NCBI GenBank assembly: GCA_045594105.1
Contig: JAZNXY010000020.1
Span: 1-12,502, forward strand
DNA length: 12,502 bases
Reading direction: 5' to 3'
Origin: URNF01 sp045594105
GTDB lineage: Bacteria > Bacillota > Clostridia > Oscillospirales > Acutalibacteraceae
Each line of letters opens with the position of its first letter. Within the stretch, counting starts at the first letter, position 1. A program made the translations under genes and the position numbers. Below the pieces are notes generated by a model. It had not been told where the DNA came from. It saw only the letters and a list, made by a program, of their open reading frames with translations, and ran no database searches. Below are positions 1 to 6,858 of this stretch, piece by piece.

Positions 1-494
1 CGGCGGCTGGTACCCCGTACAATTTTATGCAAGGTCATCTTATCGACCGCTGTGGTATAGCGATTAAATACCACCAATTCACAGGTGTTCAGTTTATCTA
101 CAACCAATGACCGCATATTGGCGTTATATGTCACAAACGTATTGGCATCCGCAAACATAAACTCCTGATAAATAACCCAGTTTTTCGGCATATTTTCGAA
201 CAATGCCGCTAACAGCCACATGCCGTTATATTCCACAATAACACGCTTACAATTATTCTTCTTCAACCACGCAGTCAGATTGTCCGCCGTCAGCTCAGAC
301 GGGTCTTCCACCGTCTGCATATATACGTGCGGAGAAGCAAAACGGGAAGCATCGTACTCTTCCTCCCCCTCCTCACACAATAACAGCAGTGTTCTTTCCC
401 CTGCATTAAAGCGCTTATCTTCCAGGGTTTCTTGTATAAACCGTGTTTTTCCGGCTTCCAAAAAACCGGTAAAGACGTATACAGGTACTTCCAT
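1..494 (-). CDS. Divergent CobW/G3E-family P-loop GTPase (partial, 3' end outside the window)
   Basis: This frame is open on the minus strand from ATG at 494 to the left edge, giving 164 codons without a stop. The N-terminus carries a Walker A loop, GFLEAGKT (residues 10-17), set as in CobW/COG0523 GTPases. Later come VIVEYNG, in the place of the usual IEPSG, and VVFNRY, near the expected NKxD guanine motif. The CxCC metal site seen in the upstream gene is absent. The start is three bases after the stop of that gene, with GGGAGAA at its end acting as ribosome binding site, so the two are almost certainly co-transcribed and probably translationally coupled. From the family, a metal-chaperone-type or regulatory GTPase is likely. 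Since CxCC is missing and G4 is odd, the substrate is unknown and activity is uncertain. The C-terminal domain cannot be seen. Confidence 0.85.
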   Translation of the reverse strand, partial: MEVPVYVFTGFLEAGKTRFIQETLEDKRFNAGERTLLLLCEEGEEEYDASRFASPHVYMQTVEDPSELTADNLTAWLKKNNCKRVIVEYNGMWLLAALFENMPKNWVIYQEFMFADANTFVTYNANMRSLVVDKLNTCELVVFNRYTTAVDKMTLHKIVRGTSR

Positions 495-497
495 CAA

Positions 498-1598
498 TTA
501 TTCTCCCAACTTAAACAGTTTAACAAGTTCTTCTTCTTTGATATCGGCACCGATAACACAAATTTTACCGATAACGTCTGCAGTACCGAAACGCACATCC
601 GCTTCTCCGGGCACATAATCAAAATGCAGCCATTTACCGTCCGCACCCGCTACAATACCCTTTGCACGTAGCACCATACCAAAGGATGCCGCATCATCGA
701 GAGAAGTAACCATTGCAAGCAGTTCTTCTTTGTCGTATTTACGGGTGGTTTCTCTTCCAAAGCTGGTAAACACCTCATCGGCATGATGATGGTGATGTTC
801 ATGCTCATCACAACAGCACCCGTGCTCATGATGATGTTCATGCTCATGATGATGTTCATGTTCATGATGATGTTCATGTTCATGATGATGTTCGTGTTCA
901 TGGTGATGTTCGTGTTCATGGTGGTGTTCGTGCTCGTGACGATGTCCGCAGGTCGGACAAACATCCTGCTCCTCCAGCAATTCGGCGAGCGCTTCAGACA
1001 AGGTGTGCTTATGCTCCATAGCATGCACCATTTGTGCACCGTCAAGCTGATTCCACGGTGTCGTCATCACCGCAGCATGCACGTTGTGTTCACGGATTAA
1101 AGAGAGTGCACCCTCCAATTTACTGTCATCCAAAGCATCTGTGTGGCTCAACACGATAGCATTGGCATGTGCAATCTGGTCACCGAAAAACTCACCGAAA
1201 TTCTTCATGTACATTTTGCACTTTTTGGCATCCACCACCGTGGTAAACGTGTTCAGCACAACATCTTCCGCATGGATATCCCGCACAGCACGAATAACAT
1301 CGCTGAGCTTACCGACACCCGACGGCTCAATCAAAATGCGGTCAGGCGTATATTCCGCAAGCACCTTCTTGAGCGCCTCGCTGAAATCACCGACTAAGCT
1401 ACAGCAAATACAACCGGAGTTCATTTCGGTAATTTCAATGCCTGCTTCCTGCAAAAATCCGCCATCAATACCGATTTCACCGAATTCATTTTCAATCAAA
1501 ACCAGTTTTTCGCCTGCATAGGCCTCTTTTATCAATTTTTTTATAAGTGTCGTTTTACCTGCACCCAAAAATCCGGAAAAAATATCAATCTTTGTCAT
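498..1598 (-). CDS. CobW/COG0523-family GTP-binding metallochaperone with His/Glu-rich repeat
   Basis: The product is 366 aa starting at MTKIDIF; AGGTG lies just before that ATG, and the longer open frame upstream would cross the promoter. Order of parts: P-loop GFLGAGKT (9-16), ENEFGEIG (switch-like, 36-43), CICC (63-66, the CxCC metal site of COG0523), EPSG (91-94), and SHTD (151-154) where NKxD is usual. Then come CPTC (214-217), a His/Glu repeat at 221-259, a Cys triplet (261-263), a second His run, and a CobW C-terminal domain from about residue 275. The family hydrolyses GTP and delivers or handles metals, most often zinc, but also cobalt or nickel in some subgroups. It acts in the cytoplasm; there is no signal peptide. 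The His/Glu stretch probably stores or buffers metal. It is first in an operon with a second CobW paralogue. The exact metal cannot be told from sequence. Confidence 0.92.
   Translation of the reverse strand: MTKIDIFSGFLGAGKTTLIKKLIKEAYAGEKLVLIENEFGEIGIDGGFLQEAGIEITEMNSGCICCSLVGDFSEALKKVLAEYTPDRILIEPSGVGKLSDVIRAVRDIHAEDVVLNTFTTVVDAKKCKMYMKNFGEFFGDQIAHANAIVLSHTDALDDSKLEGALSLIREHNVHAAVMTTPWNQLDGAQMVHAMEHKHTLSEALAELLEEQDVCPTCGHRHEHEHHHEHEHHHEHEHHHEHEHHHEHEHHHEHEHHHEHGCCCDEHEHHHHHADEVFTSFGRETTRKYDKEELLAMVTSLDDAASFGMVLRAKGIVAGADGKWLHFDYVPGEADVRFGTADVIGKICVIGADIKEEELVKLFKLGE
822..938 (-). repeat. 18-bp in-frame tandem repeat encoding HEHEHH
   Basis: Six full copies and a half copy of an 18-bp unit encode HEHEHH, covering residues 221-259 of the CobW protein. 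Copies differ mainly at third codon positions (CAT/CAC, GAA/GAG). The unit is a multiple of three, so gain or loss of copies would change tail length without breaking the frame. Confidence 0.95.
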
Positions 1599-1623
1599 AA
1601 TACACCTACATCCTTTCCACAGC

Positions 1624-1652
1624 AGTATACACCTGAAAGCCCTAAAAAGCAA
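1624..1652 (-). promoter_or_regulatory. Sigma-A-type promoter of the CobW operon
   Basis: On the minus strand, TTGCTT (1652-1647) and TATACT (1629-1624) are separated by 17 bp, with the CobW start codon about 26 bases past the -10. Spacing and -10 are good; the -35 matches 4 of 6. This is a prediction from consensus only. Confidence 0.6.
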
Positions 1653-1683
1653 CTGTAGCACAGAAACTTTTTGTGTTTTTGCG

Positions 1684-1711
1684 GAAATACTTTGACAAAT
1701 ACGTGTATTTC
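1684..1711. promoter_or_regulatory. Nested dyads in the CobW / serine hydrolase divergent region (possible operator)
   Basis: GAAATAC (1684-1690) and GTATTTC (1705-1711) form a 7-bp inverted repeat. AAATAC (1697-1702) and GTATTT (1705-1710) form a tighter one with a two-base centre. The tighter dyad fills most of the spacer of the plus-strand promoter, a classic place for a repressor. It does not match the Zur consensus I know. The regulator is unknown. Confidence 0.4.
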
Positions 1712-1719
1712 TGTATAAT
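1692..1719 (+). promoter_or_regulatory. Sigma-A-type promoter of the serine hydrolase-glyA operon
   Basis: A perfect TTGACA (1692-1697) and a perfect TATAAT (1714-1719) are 16 bp apart. The predicted transcription start is near 1726, which excludes an upstream ATG at 1722 and supports the start at 1770. Confidence 0.85.
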
Positions 1720-1769
1720 AAATGTGTATGTTTATATTCGGTCAACATTTATCTTGGAAGGCGAATAAC

Positions 1770-2735
1770 ATGAAACGAAGTGACAACAAAAAACTACTGA
1801 CTGCCGCAGTATCTATATGTGCGGTTTTCGCCGTTATCGGTTGCGTGTTTATGTATCGTTCCGTTTCCGAACAAAATGTTCCCACCTCGGTTATATCTGT
1901 TGTGTCACAAAAAACGAACGATCCCGCAGTAACGACCACAACGTCGTCTGCACCTGTTACCACCGTACAAAAACGTTCGTTTTCCTGGAGTACGGCAGAT
2001 GAACAACGTGTAACCGCTATGCTTAAGGAATATGCAGGACAAGTTTCTTTCTATTATGAAGATTTGGATTCGGGATATACATACCTCTACAATGCCGAGC
2101 ACTCCTTCTTTGCGGCAAGCTTGATGAAAGCACCGTTTTGTATGTATATTCTGCAATTGGCATCGCAAGGAAAATGTAACCTTGCGCAAAAAGTCACCTA
2201 TACAGCTGCTTTTCAGTCCGCTGGCACAGGCATTATCAAAAATGCCGCTTTTGGAACGGAGTATACCATACAGCAGCTCATAGAATACACCATTCGATAC
2301 AGCGACAATGCCGCTTTACGTATGCTGCGTTCTGTGTTCTCTGTAGACGGATTCAAATCCTTTGCCGCCTCTATTGGCATTACCGACACCGCCTCTATCG
2401 GACTCATTACCAACAGCAAAATCACCGCAAAAGATGCGGCTGTTTATATGCACGCTATCTACGATTTTATTAAAAAGGATACAACATACGGGGCGATGCT
2501 GTACGAATATATGACCCACACACGCAATCCTATGTTTTATTCCACCTATCCGCTTATCAGAAAATACGGTTGGGCTGATGCGTCCTTCCACGATATGGCA
2601 ATTGTCGACGCACCACATCCGTATATACTGATACTGTTTACCGATCATGAAGACGGTACGGCAGGTGACTTTGCGATGTTCCGCAACGTTGCCAACAATG
2701 TAGAAAAATTATCCGGCCAACCGGACGAAAGATAA
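1770..2735 (+). CDS. Membrane-anchored class A beta-lactamase-like serine hydrolase
   Basis: The product is 321 aa. The start at 1770 follows GGAAGG by 8-9 bases and lies downstream of the promoter. A basic N-terminus and one hydrophobic segment (about 10-29) anchor it in the membrane or act as an uncleaved signal. A Thr/Ser/Pro-rich linker (about 40-66) follows, then the catalytic domain outside the cell. The penicillin-binding fold is shown by SLMK (117-120, SxxK with nucleophile Ser117), SDN (178-180) and KYG (265-267) in the place of KTG. I see no ExxLN omega-loop motif (the deacylating Glu of class A beta-lactamases) in the expected region after SDN. A peptidoglycan peptidase or penicillin-sensing role is therefore as likely as true beta-lactamase activity. 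Its stop overlaps the glyA ribosome binding site, so the two share a transcript. Confidence 0.88.
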   Translation: MKRSDNKKLLTAAVSICAVFAVIGCVFMYRSVSEQNVPTSVISVVSQKTNDPAVTTTTSSAPVTTVQKRSFSWSTADEQRVTAMLKEYAGQVSFYYEDLDSGYTYLYNAEHSFFAASLMKAPFCMYILQLASQGKCNLAQKVTYTAAFQSAGTGIIKNAAFGTEYTIQQLIEYTIRYSDNAALRMLRSVFSVDGFKSFAASIGITDTASIGLITNSKITAKDAAVYMHAIYDFIKKDTTYGAMLYEYMTHTRNPMFYSTYPLIRKYGWADASFHDMAIVDAPHPYILILFTDHEDGTAGDFAMFRNVANNVEKLSGQPDER

Positions 2736-2746
2736 GGAGACTAAAT

Positions 2747-3985
2747 ATGTTTACAGACGAACTGAAAAACTATGATGCAGAAGTGTTCGCCGCTTGCGAC
2801 AGAGAATTCAAAAGACAACAGCACAATATTGAGCTCATTGCCTCTGAAAATATTGTTTCCAAAGCGGTTTTACTTGCTGCAGGCAGTGTTTTAACCAATA
2901 AATACGCAGAGGGTTATCCCGGAAAACGCTATTACGGCGGTTGTGTCTATGTTGACGAAGTGGAAGAAATTGCAAGACAGCGTGCTTGTCAATTATTCGG
3001 TGCAGACCACGCCAATGTGCAGCCGCACAGCGGTGCCAGTGCCAACCTTGCGGTATTCTTTGCGTTATTACAGCCGGGCGACACGGTTATGGGTATGAAT
3101 CTTGCTCACGGCGGTCACCTCTCCCACGGTTCTCCCGTAAATATTTCCGGTAAATATTTTAACATCGTCCCTTACGGCGTCGACACTGCAACCGGCTATA
3201 TTGATTACGACGAAATGCGTAAAATCGCTGTAGAAAACAAACCAAAACTGATTGTTGTCGGTGCGAGTGCGTATCCCCGCGTGATTGATTTTGCAAAATG
3301 TCGGGAAATCGCCGATGAGGTCGGTGCTTATCTGATGGTAGATATTGCACATATTGCCGGTCTTGTGGCAGCGGGCTTGCATCCCAATCCTGTTCCCTAT
3401 GCCGACGTTGTTACCACCACTACCCACAAAACACTACGTGGTCCCCGTGGCGGTATGATCCTTTGCAAAGAAGAATTGGCAAAGAAAATTGATAAAGCCA
3501 TTTTCCCCGGCATTCAGGGCGGTCCTTTGATGCACATCATTGCTGCTAAAGCGGTTGCACTCGGTGAAGCATTGACCGATGAGTTCAAAACCTATCAGCA
3601 GAATATTGTTAAAAATGCAAAGGTGCTTTCCGAAGCACTTGTAGCGGAAGGTCTCAAGCTTGTTTCTGACGGTACCGACAATCACTTAATGCTGCTCGAC
3701 CTTCGCGGAACCGGTGTTACCGGCAAAGAATTGGAGCACCGTCTTGATGCCGTACACATCACCGCTAACAAGAATGCTATTCCCGATGATCCCGAAAGCC
3801 CGTTTGTGACAAGCGGTGTCCGTATCGGAACTCCTGCTGTCACCTCTCGTGGCTTCGGTGAGGCTGAAATGCGTAAAATTGCGAAATGGATTGCTGACGT
3901 TATACGTGATTTTGAAGGCAACAAAGACCGCATAACACAAGAGGTTATCGCCCTTTGCGAACAGTTCCCCATTTATAACGATTAA
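2747..3985 (+). CDS. glyA: Serine hydroxymethyltransferase
   Basis: The product is 412 aa, the usual bacterial length. It is a cytoplasmic PLP enzyme that interconverts serine plus tetrahydrofolate and glycine plus 5,10-methylene-tetrahydrofolate, the main source of one-carbon units. Visible family motifs are IELIASEN near residue 28, NKYAEGYPGKRYYGG, VQPHSG, NLAHGGHLSHGSPV, and TTTTHKTLRGPRGG, where Lys228 is the expected Schiff-base lysine. SPFVTSGVRIGTPA lies near the C-terminus. The start follows AAGGAGA, which overlaps the TAA of the serine hydrolase gene 11 bases upstream. This makes a two-gene operon. Pairing with a cell-wall hydrolase has no obvious metabolic logic and may simply be shared expression. 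Confidence 0.98.
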   Translation: MFTDELKNYDAEVFAACDREFKRQQHNIELIASENIVSKAVLLAAGSVLTNKYAEGYPGKRYYGGCVYVDEVEEIARQRACQLFGADHANVQPHSGASANLAVFFALLQPGDTVMGMNLAHGGHLSHGSPVNISGKYFNIVPYGVDTATGYIDYDEMRKIAVENKPKLIVVGASAYPRVIDFAKCREIADEVGAYLMVDIAHIAGLVAAGLHPNPVPYADVVTTTTHKTLRGPRGGMILCKEELAKKIDKAIFPGIQGGPLMHIIAAKAVALGEALTDEFKTYQQNIVKNAKVLSEALVAEGLKLVSDGTDNHLMLLDLRGTGVTGKELEHRLDAVHITANKNAIPDDPESPFVTSGVRIGTPAVTSRGFGEAEMRKIAKWIADVIRDFEGNKDRITQEVIALCEQFPIYND

Positions 3986-4030
3986 TTTTTAAGATTTTTT
4001 GCATAACCGTTCGCCCCCTCGCACATACTA

Positions 4031-4055
4031 TCAGCGGAGAAAAAATCTCCGCTGA
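4031..4055 (+). other. Perfect hairpin between glyA and the DUF378 gene
   Basis: TCAGCGGAGA (4031-4040) and TCTCCGCTGA (4046-4055) form a perfect 10-bp stem around a five-A loop. No T-run follows on either strand, so it is not a standard intrinsic terminator. It ends two bases before the AAAGGGGTG ribosome binding site of the next gene. It could stabilise the glyA 3' end, mark an RNA-processing site, or affect translation of the DUF378 gene. Confidence 0.7.
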
Positions 4056-4072
4056 ATAAAGGGGTGATTGGT

Positions 4073-4282
4073 ATGCTGGACAGACTGGCTTTACTGCTGG
4101 TAGTTATCGGTGCGCTCAACTGGGGTAGCGTAGGACTTTTTCAGTTTGATATTGTGTCCTGGCTTTTCGGCGGCGCAGATTCTCTTATCAGCCGTATTAT
4201 CTTTACGCTGGTCGGTCTTGCGGGACTTTGGTGCATCTCGCTATTTTTCAGAAGACGCAACGAAGTTATCGAAAGAGACTAA
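4073..4282 (+). CDS. DUF378 family small membrane protein (YuzA-like)
   Basis: The product is 69 aa beginning MLDRLALLLVV. The ATG at 4073 is chosen because AAAGGGGTG (4058-4066) ends six bases before it; the in-frame GTG at 4064 lies inside that site. Two hydrophobic helices (about 5-23 and 36-57) flank a short loop with the family signature GALNWGSVGLF. The sequence then ends in a basic, arginine-rich tail that is probably cytoplasmic. DUF378 proteins are widespread in Firmicutes and have no established function. It lies downstream of glyA with a hairpin between, and no clear promoter of its own is visible, so read-through from the glyA operon is likely. It converges on ackA. Confidence 0.85.
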   Translation: MLDRLALLLVVIGALNWGSVGLFQFDIVSWLFGGADSLISRIIFTLVGLAGLWCISLFFRRRNEVIERD

Positions 4283-4291
4283 AGGCAAAAC

Positions 4292-4330
4292 AAAAACGCC
4301 ATCGTTTTCACGATGGCGTTTTGCTTTTTA
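4292..4330. terminator. Bidirectional intrinsic terminator between the DUF378 gene and ackA
   Basis: AAAACGCCATCG (4293-4304) pairs with CGATGGCGTTTT (4311-4322) in a 12-bp stem with a six-base loop. The plus strand continues TTTTGCTTTTT; the minus strand continues with an equally T-rich tract. It serves both convergent genes. Confidence 0.92.
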
Positions 4331-4336
4331 TATACC

Positions 4337-5545
4337 TTATTTCGCTTCAACAAGTGCTTTGGTATCACGAGCGATAACCAATTCCTCGTTGGTGGGAATT
4401 ACGAAAGCACGAACGGTAGAATCCTTTGTGCTGATTTCCACTTCTTCACCACGGGAGTGATTGGCTGCTTTATCCAGCTTCACACCGAGATACGCAAGAG
4501 AATTGACGATATCTTCACGGATTTCTTCGCAGTTTTCAGCAATACCTGCGGTAAATACGATAGCATCTAAGCCGCCGAGTGCGGAAACGAAGCCACCGAC
4601 AATTTTAGCGACCTGATAGCTGCGCATTTTCCAGAACAACTCAGCACGGTCGTGGAACTCGTGGGTCGGATCGGAAATCGCCGCACGGATATCACGGTCG
4701 TCGCCGGAGAAGCCGGAGATACCGAGCATACCAGATTTTTTGTTCATCAGGTTATCCATCTCTTTGGGAGACAGATTTTCTTTGTCCATAATATACGTAA
4801 CAACCGACGGGTCAATGGAGCCGCAGCGGGTACCCATCAGCATACCGTCGAGAGGGGTCAGACCCATAGTAGTGTCGATACATTTACCGTCTTTGATAGC
4901 GGAAATGGAGGCACCGTTACCGATATGGCAGGTGATAATACGGGTTCCTTCTGTTTTGCCGAGCAATTCACAGCACCGTGCGCTTACAAAGCGGTGAGAG
5001 GTGCCGTGGAAGCCGTAACGACGAATAGCATATTTCTCATAGTATTCATACGGCACACCAAACATATATGCCTCGGGCGGCATGGTCTGATGGAAAGAGG
5101 TATCAAATACTACAACCTGCGGTACATCAGCACCAAACGCATCAATAGCAGCACGAATACCCTGCACGTGTGCCATGTTGTGCAACGGTGCCAAAGCGGC
5201 AAGTTCTTCGATCTGGTCTACAACTTCAGGTGTTACCATAACCGAACGATCGAATTTATCGCCACCCTGCACGATGCGGTGACCGATAGCGGAAACCTCA
5301 GCCAAATCGTTGATAACCTTGCCCTCACCAGAGGTCAGCGCCTGTTTTACCTGTTCAAACGCAACCGTATGATTCGGCATATCGATTTCTACGGTTTTTG
5401 CATAACCGTCAGCGGTTTTATGGGTGAAAACACCACCGTCGCCGATACGTTCGCAGTTGCCTTTTGCCAACATTTTTTCGCCTTCCATGTCAATAAGCTG
5501 ATATTTCAGCGAAGAACTACCGGCATTAATAACCAATACCTTCAT
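4337..5545 (-). CDS. ackA: Acetate kinase
   Basis: The product is 402 aa, the normal length for the family. It interconverts acetyl phosphate plus ADP and acetate plus ATP in the cytoplasm, the ATP-yielding last step of acetate fermentation. Family motifs are VINAGSSSLKYQL at the N-terminus (Asn7), the HR pair ending at Arg90, DTSFHQTMP (Asp148), YGFHGTSH (His180), HIGNGASI, MGLTPLDG, MGTRCGSIDP (Arg240), and FTAGIAEN. These match the known active-site residues within one position of the archaeal enzyme. GGAGG (5556-5552) precedes the start. No pta partner is adjacent, unlike the common pta-ackA operon, so it appears to be transcribed alone from its own promoter. It is divergent from tmcAL, another acetate-linked gene. 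Confidence 0.98.
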   Translation of the reverse strand: MKVLVINAGSSSLKYQLIDMEGEKMLAKGNCERIGDGGVFTHKTADGYAKTVEIDMPNHTVAFEQVKQALTSGEGKVINDLAEVSAIGHRIVQGGDKFDRSVMVTPEVVDQIEELAALAPLHNMAHVQGIRAAIDAFGADVPQVVVFDTSFHQTMPPEAYMFGVPYEYYEKYAIRRYGFHGTSHRFVSARCCELLGKTEGTRIITCHIGNGASISAIKDGKCIDTTMGLTPLDGMLMGTRCGSIDPSVVTYIMDKENLSPKEMDNLMNKKSGMLGISGFSGDDRDIRAAISDPTHEFHDRAELFWKMRSYQVAKIVGGFVSALGGLDAIVFTAGIAENCEEIREDIVNSLAYLGVKLDKAANHSRGEEVEISTKDSTVRAFVIPTNEELVIARDTKALVEAK

Positions 5546-5596
5546 TTTTTTCCTCCATACCTTCCCAAATGGGATATTTTAGTGTATAATATTACC

Positions 5597-5616
5597 AAGG
5601 GTTAGTATATACCCTT
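5597..5616. promoter_or_regulatory. Inverted repeat over the ackA -10 (possible operator)
   Basis: AAGGGT (5597-5602) and ACCCTT (5611-5616) are perfect inverted arms eight bases apart, enclosing the ackA -10. Placement fits a repressor site, or a binding site acting on both divergent genes. The regulator is unknown. A second short palindrome, CCCAAATGGG (5564-5573), lies in the predicted ackA leader. Confidence 0.35.
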
Positions 5617-5632
5617 TTTTCACGCATTTCAA
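5604..5632 (-). promoter_or_regulatory. Sigma-A-type promoter of ackA
   Basis: On the minus strand, TTGAAA (5632-5627) and TATACT (5609-5604) are separated by 17 bp. The predicted leader is about 50 bases. Both hexamers match 5 of 6. Confidence 0.75.
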
Positions 5633-5661
5633 GTGTTTATTCACAACTGAGGTGATTTTTT

Positions 5662-6858
5662 ATGAGAATAGCAGGTATCATTGCGGAATACGATCCTTTT
5701 CACAACGGACACGCATATCACATAGCCGAAACATGTGCGGCAGGTGCAGAATATGTTGTGGTGGTTTTAGGCGGTCACTTCACCCAACGAGGCGAACCCG
5801 CCCTGCTCACCAAAACCGACCGTGTACGTATGGCATTGGCAAACGGTGCGGATCTTGTTGTGGAAATGCCGCAACCGTTTGGGTTGTCCTCTGCAGAAGG
5901 TTTCGCACGAGGCGGCATCGCCCTTTTGGATGCTATGGGCTGTGTAGATACTGTCAGCTTCGGCAGTGAATGCGGCGATGTACAGCTTTTATCCGAAATC
6001 GCAGCTGTTATGCAGGGTGACCCCTTCAAAGCCGCTTTACATGAGGCCCTGGAAGAAGGCATGTCGTATGCCGCGGCACAAGAAAAAGCACTCAAAAATA
6101 TTACAAACGACGATTATGCGACCGTTCTTTCTGCACCGAATAATACACTCGGTCTGGAATACTGCAAAGCTCTGTCGGCATTACAGTCCCATATACGTCC
6201 CTACACCGTAAAACGCACAGGTGCGGCACACAATACTGCCGCTGATAACGGGACATTTACCTCCGCAAGTCATCTTCGTGAATGCGTCAGGAACGGACAA
6301 TGGCAGGAAATCCTTCCCTTTTTGCCCAAAAGCAGTCTTGATATTTTGCAGAATGCTAACATTTGCGGTCATTGTTATACGGACAGTCGCATATACGACC
6401 GCATTCTTCTCGCAAAATTACGCACGATGTCCCGTGAGGATTTAGCGACCTTACCGTTTATAAGCGAAGGCCTCCAAAACCGTTTATACGAAGCCATACG
6501 CACGCAAAGCTCGGTTGACAGCATCATCGATGCCGTCAAAACAAAACGGTATCCTTTGGCACGTCTGCGTCGTATCCTTGCTTGCGCATATTTGGATTTG
6601 AAAGCAGAAGATCTCCCGTTGTTGCCATCCTACATCCGTATTCTCGGCATCGGTGAACACGGTGCCCAAGTTTTGAAAGAAACAGCAAAAAGCGCCCGTT
6701 TGCCGCTGTTCACCGATGCAAAACAGCCGCCTGCAGACGCTTTTTCCGAAAAAATGTTTCATCTTGAATGTAAAGCAAGTGACCTTTACGGTGCTCTGCT
6801 GCCTTTTTCCTCTCTATGCGGAGAAGAGTTCAGACGTGGCATGCTTCGTCATCCGTAG
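5662..6858 (+). CDS. tmcAL: tRNA(Met) cytidine acetate ligase (TmcAL, formerly YlbM)
   Basis: The product is 398 aa, close to the roughly 415 aa of the Bacillus subtilis enzyme. TmcAL activates acetate with ATP to acetyl-AMP and transfers the acetyl group to the wobble cytidine (C34) of elongator tRNA-Met, giving ac4C. The nucleotidyltransferase fold is marked by AEYDPFHNGH (8-17, HxGH-type ATP site), GGHFTQRGEPA (37-47), LSSAEGFARGG, SFGSE (99-103), NNTLGLEY (160-167) and SASHLRE (201-207). The start is preceded by GAGGTGAT, ending about six bases upstream. It is divergent from ackA, so an enzyme that makes or uses acetate sits beside one that consumes it. Its last 29 bases overlap the 3' end of the convergent oxidoreductase gene. 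Its likely terminator lies inside that gene, at 7016-7041. Confidence 0.95.
   Translation: MRIAGIIAEYDPFHNGHAYHIAETCAAGAEYVVVVLGGHFTQRGEPALLTKTDRVRMALANGADLVVEMPQPFGLSSAEGFARGGIALLDAMGCVDTVSFGSECGDVQLLSEIAAVMQGDPFKAALHEALEEGMSYAAAQEKALKNITNDDYATVLSAPNNTLGLEYCKALSALQSHIRPYTVKRTGAAHNTAADNGTFTSASHLRECVRNGQWQEILPFLPKSSLDILQNANICGHCYTDSRIYDRILLAKLRTMSREDLATLPFISEGLQNRLYEAIRTQSSVDSIIDAVKTKRYPLARLRRILACAYLDLKAEDLPLLPSYIRILGIGEHGAQVLKETAKSARLPLFTDAKQPPADAFSEKMFHLECKASDLYGALLPFSSLCGEEFRRGMLRHP

Noticed and set aside
822..938. Possible CRISPR or direct-repeat array
   Set aside because: Repeats are contiguous with no spacers and encode a His/Glu tract in frame.
783..1100. Met/Phe-rich open frame opposite the CobW His/Glu repeat
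   Set aside because: Its Met/Phe/Val repeats are simply the reverse complement of His/Glu codons (ATG/TTC/GTG).
5562..5590. Possible plus-strand promoter for tmcAL (TTCCCA and TATAAT)
   Set aside because: The -10 is perfect and the spacing is 17 bp, but the -35 is poor and the region is A/T-rich, so it was left uncalled.
4652..5605. 317-codon open frame on the plus strand opposite ackA
   Set aside because: It is antisense to an unmistakable acetate kinase, has no family resemblance, and its frame reflects the codon bias of the opposite strand.
6740..6752. TTTTTCCGAAAAA palindrome as a minus-strand terminator for the oxidoreductase
   Set aside because: The stem is almost all A-T with no loop room and would not be stable.
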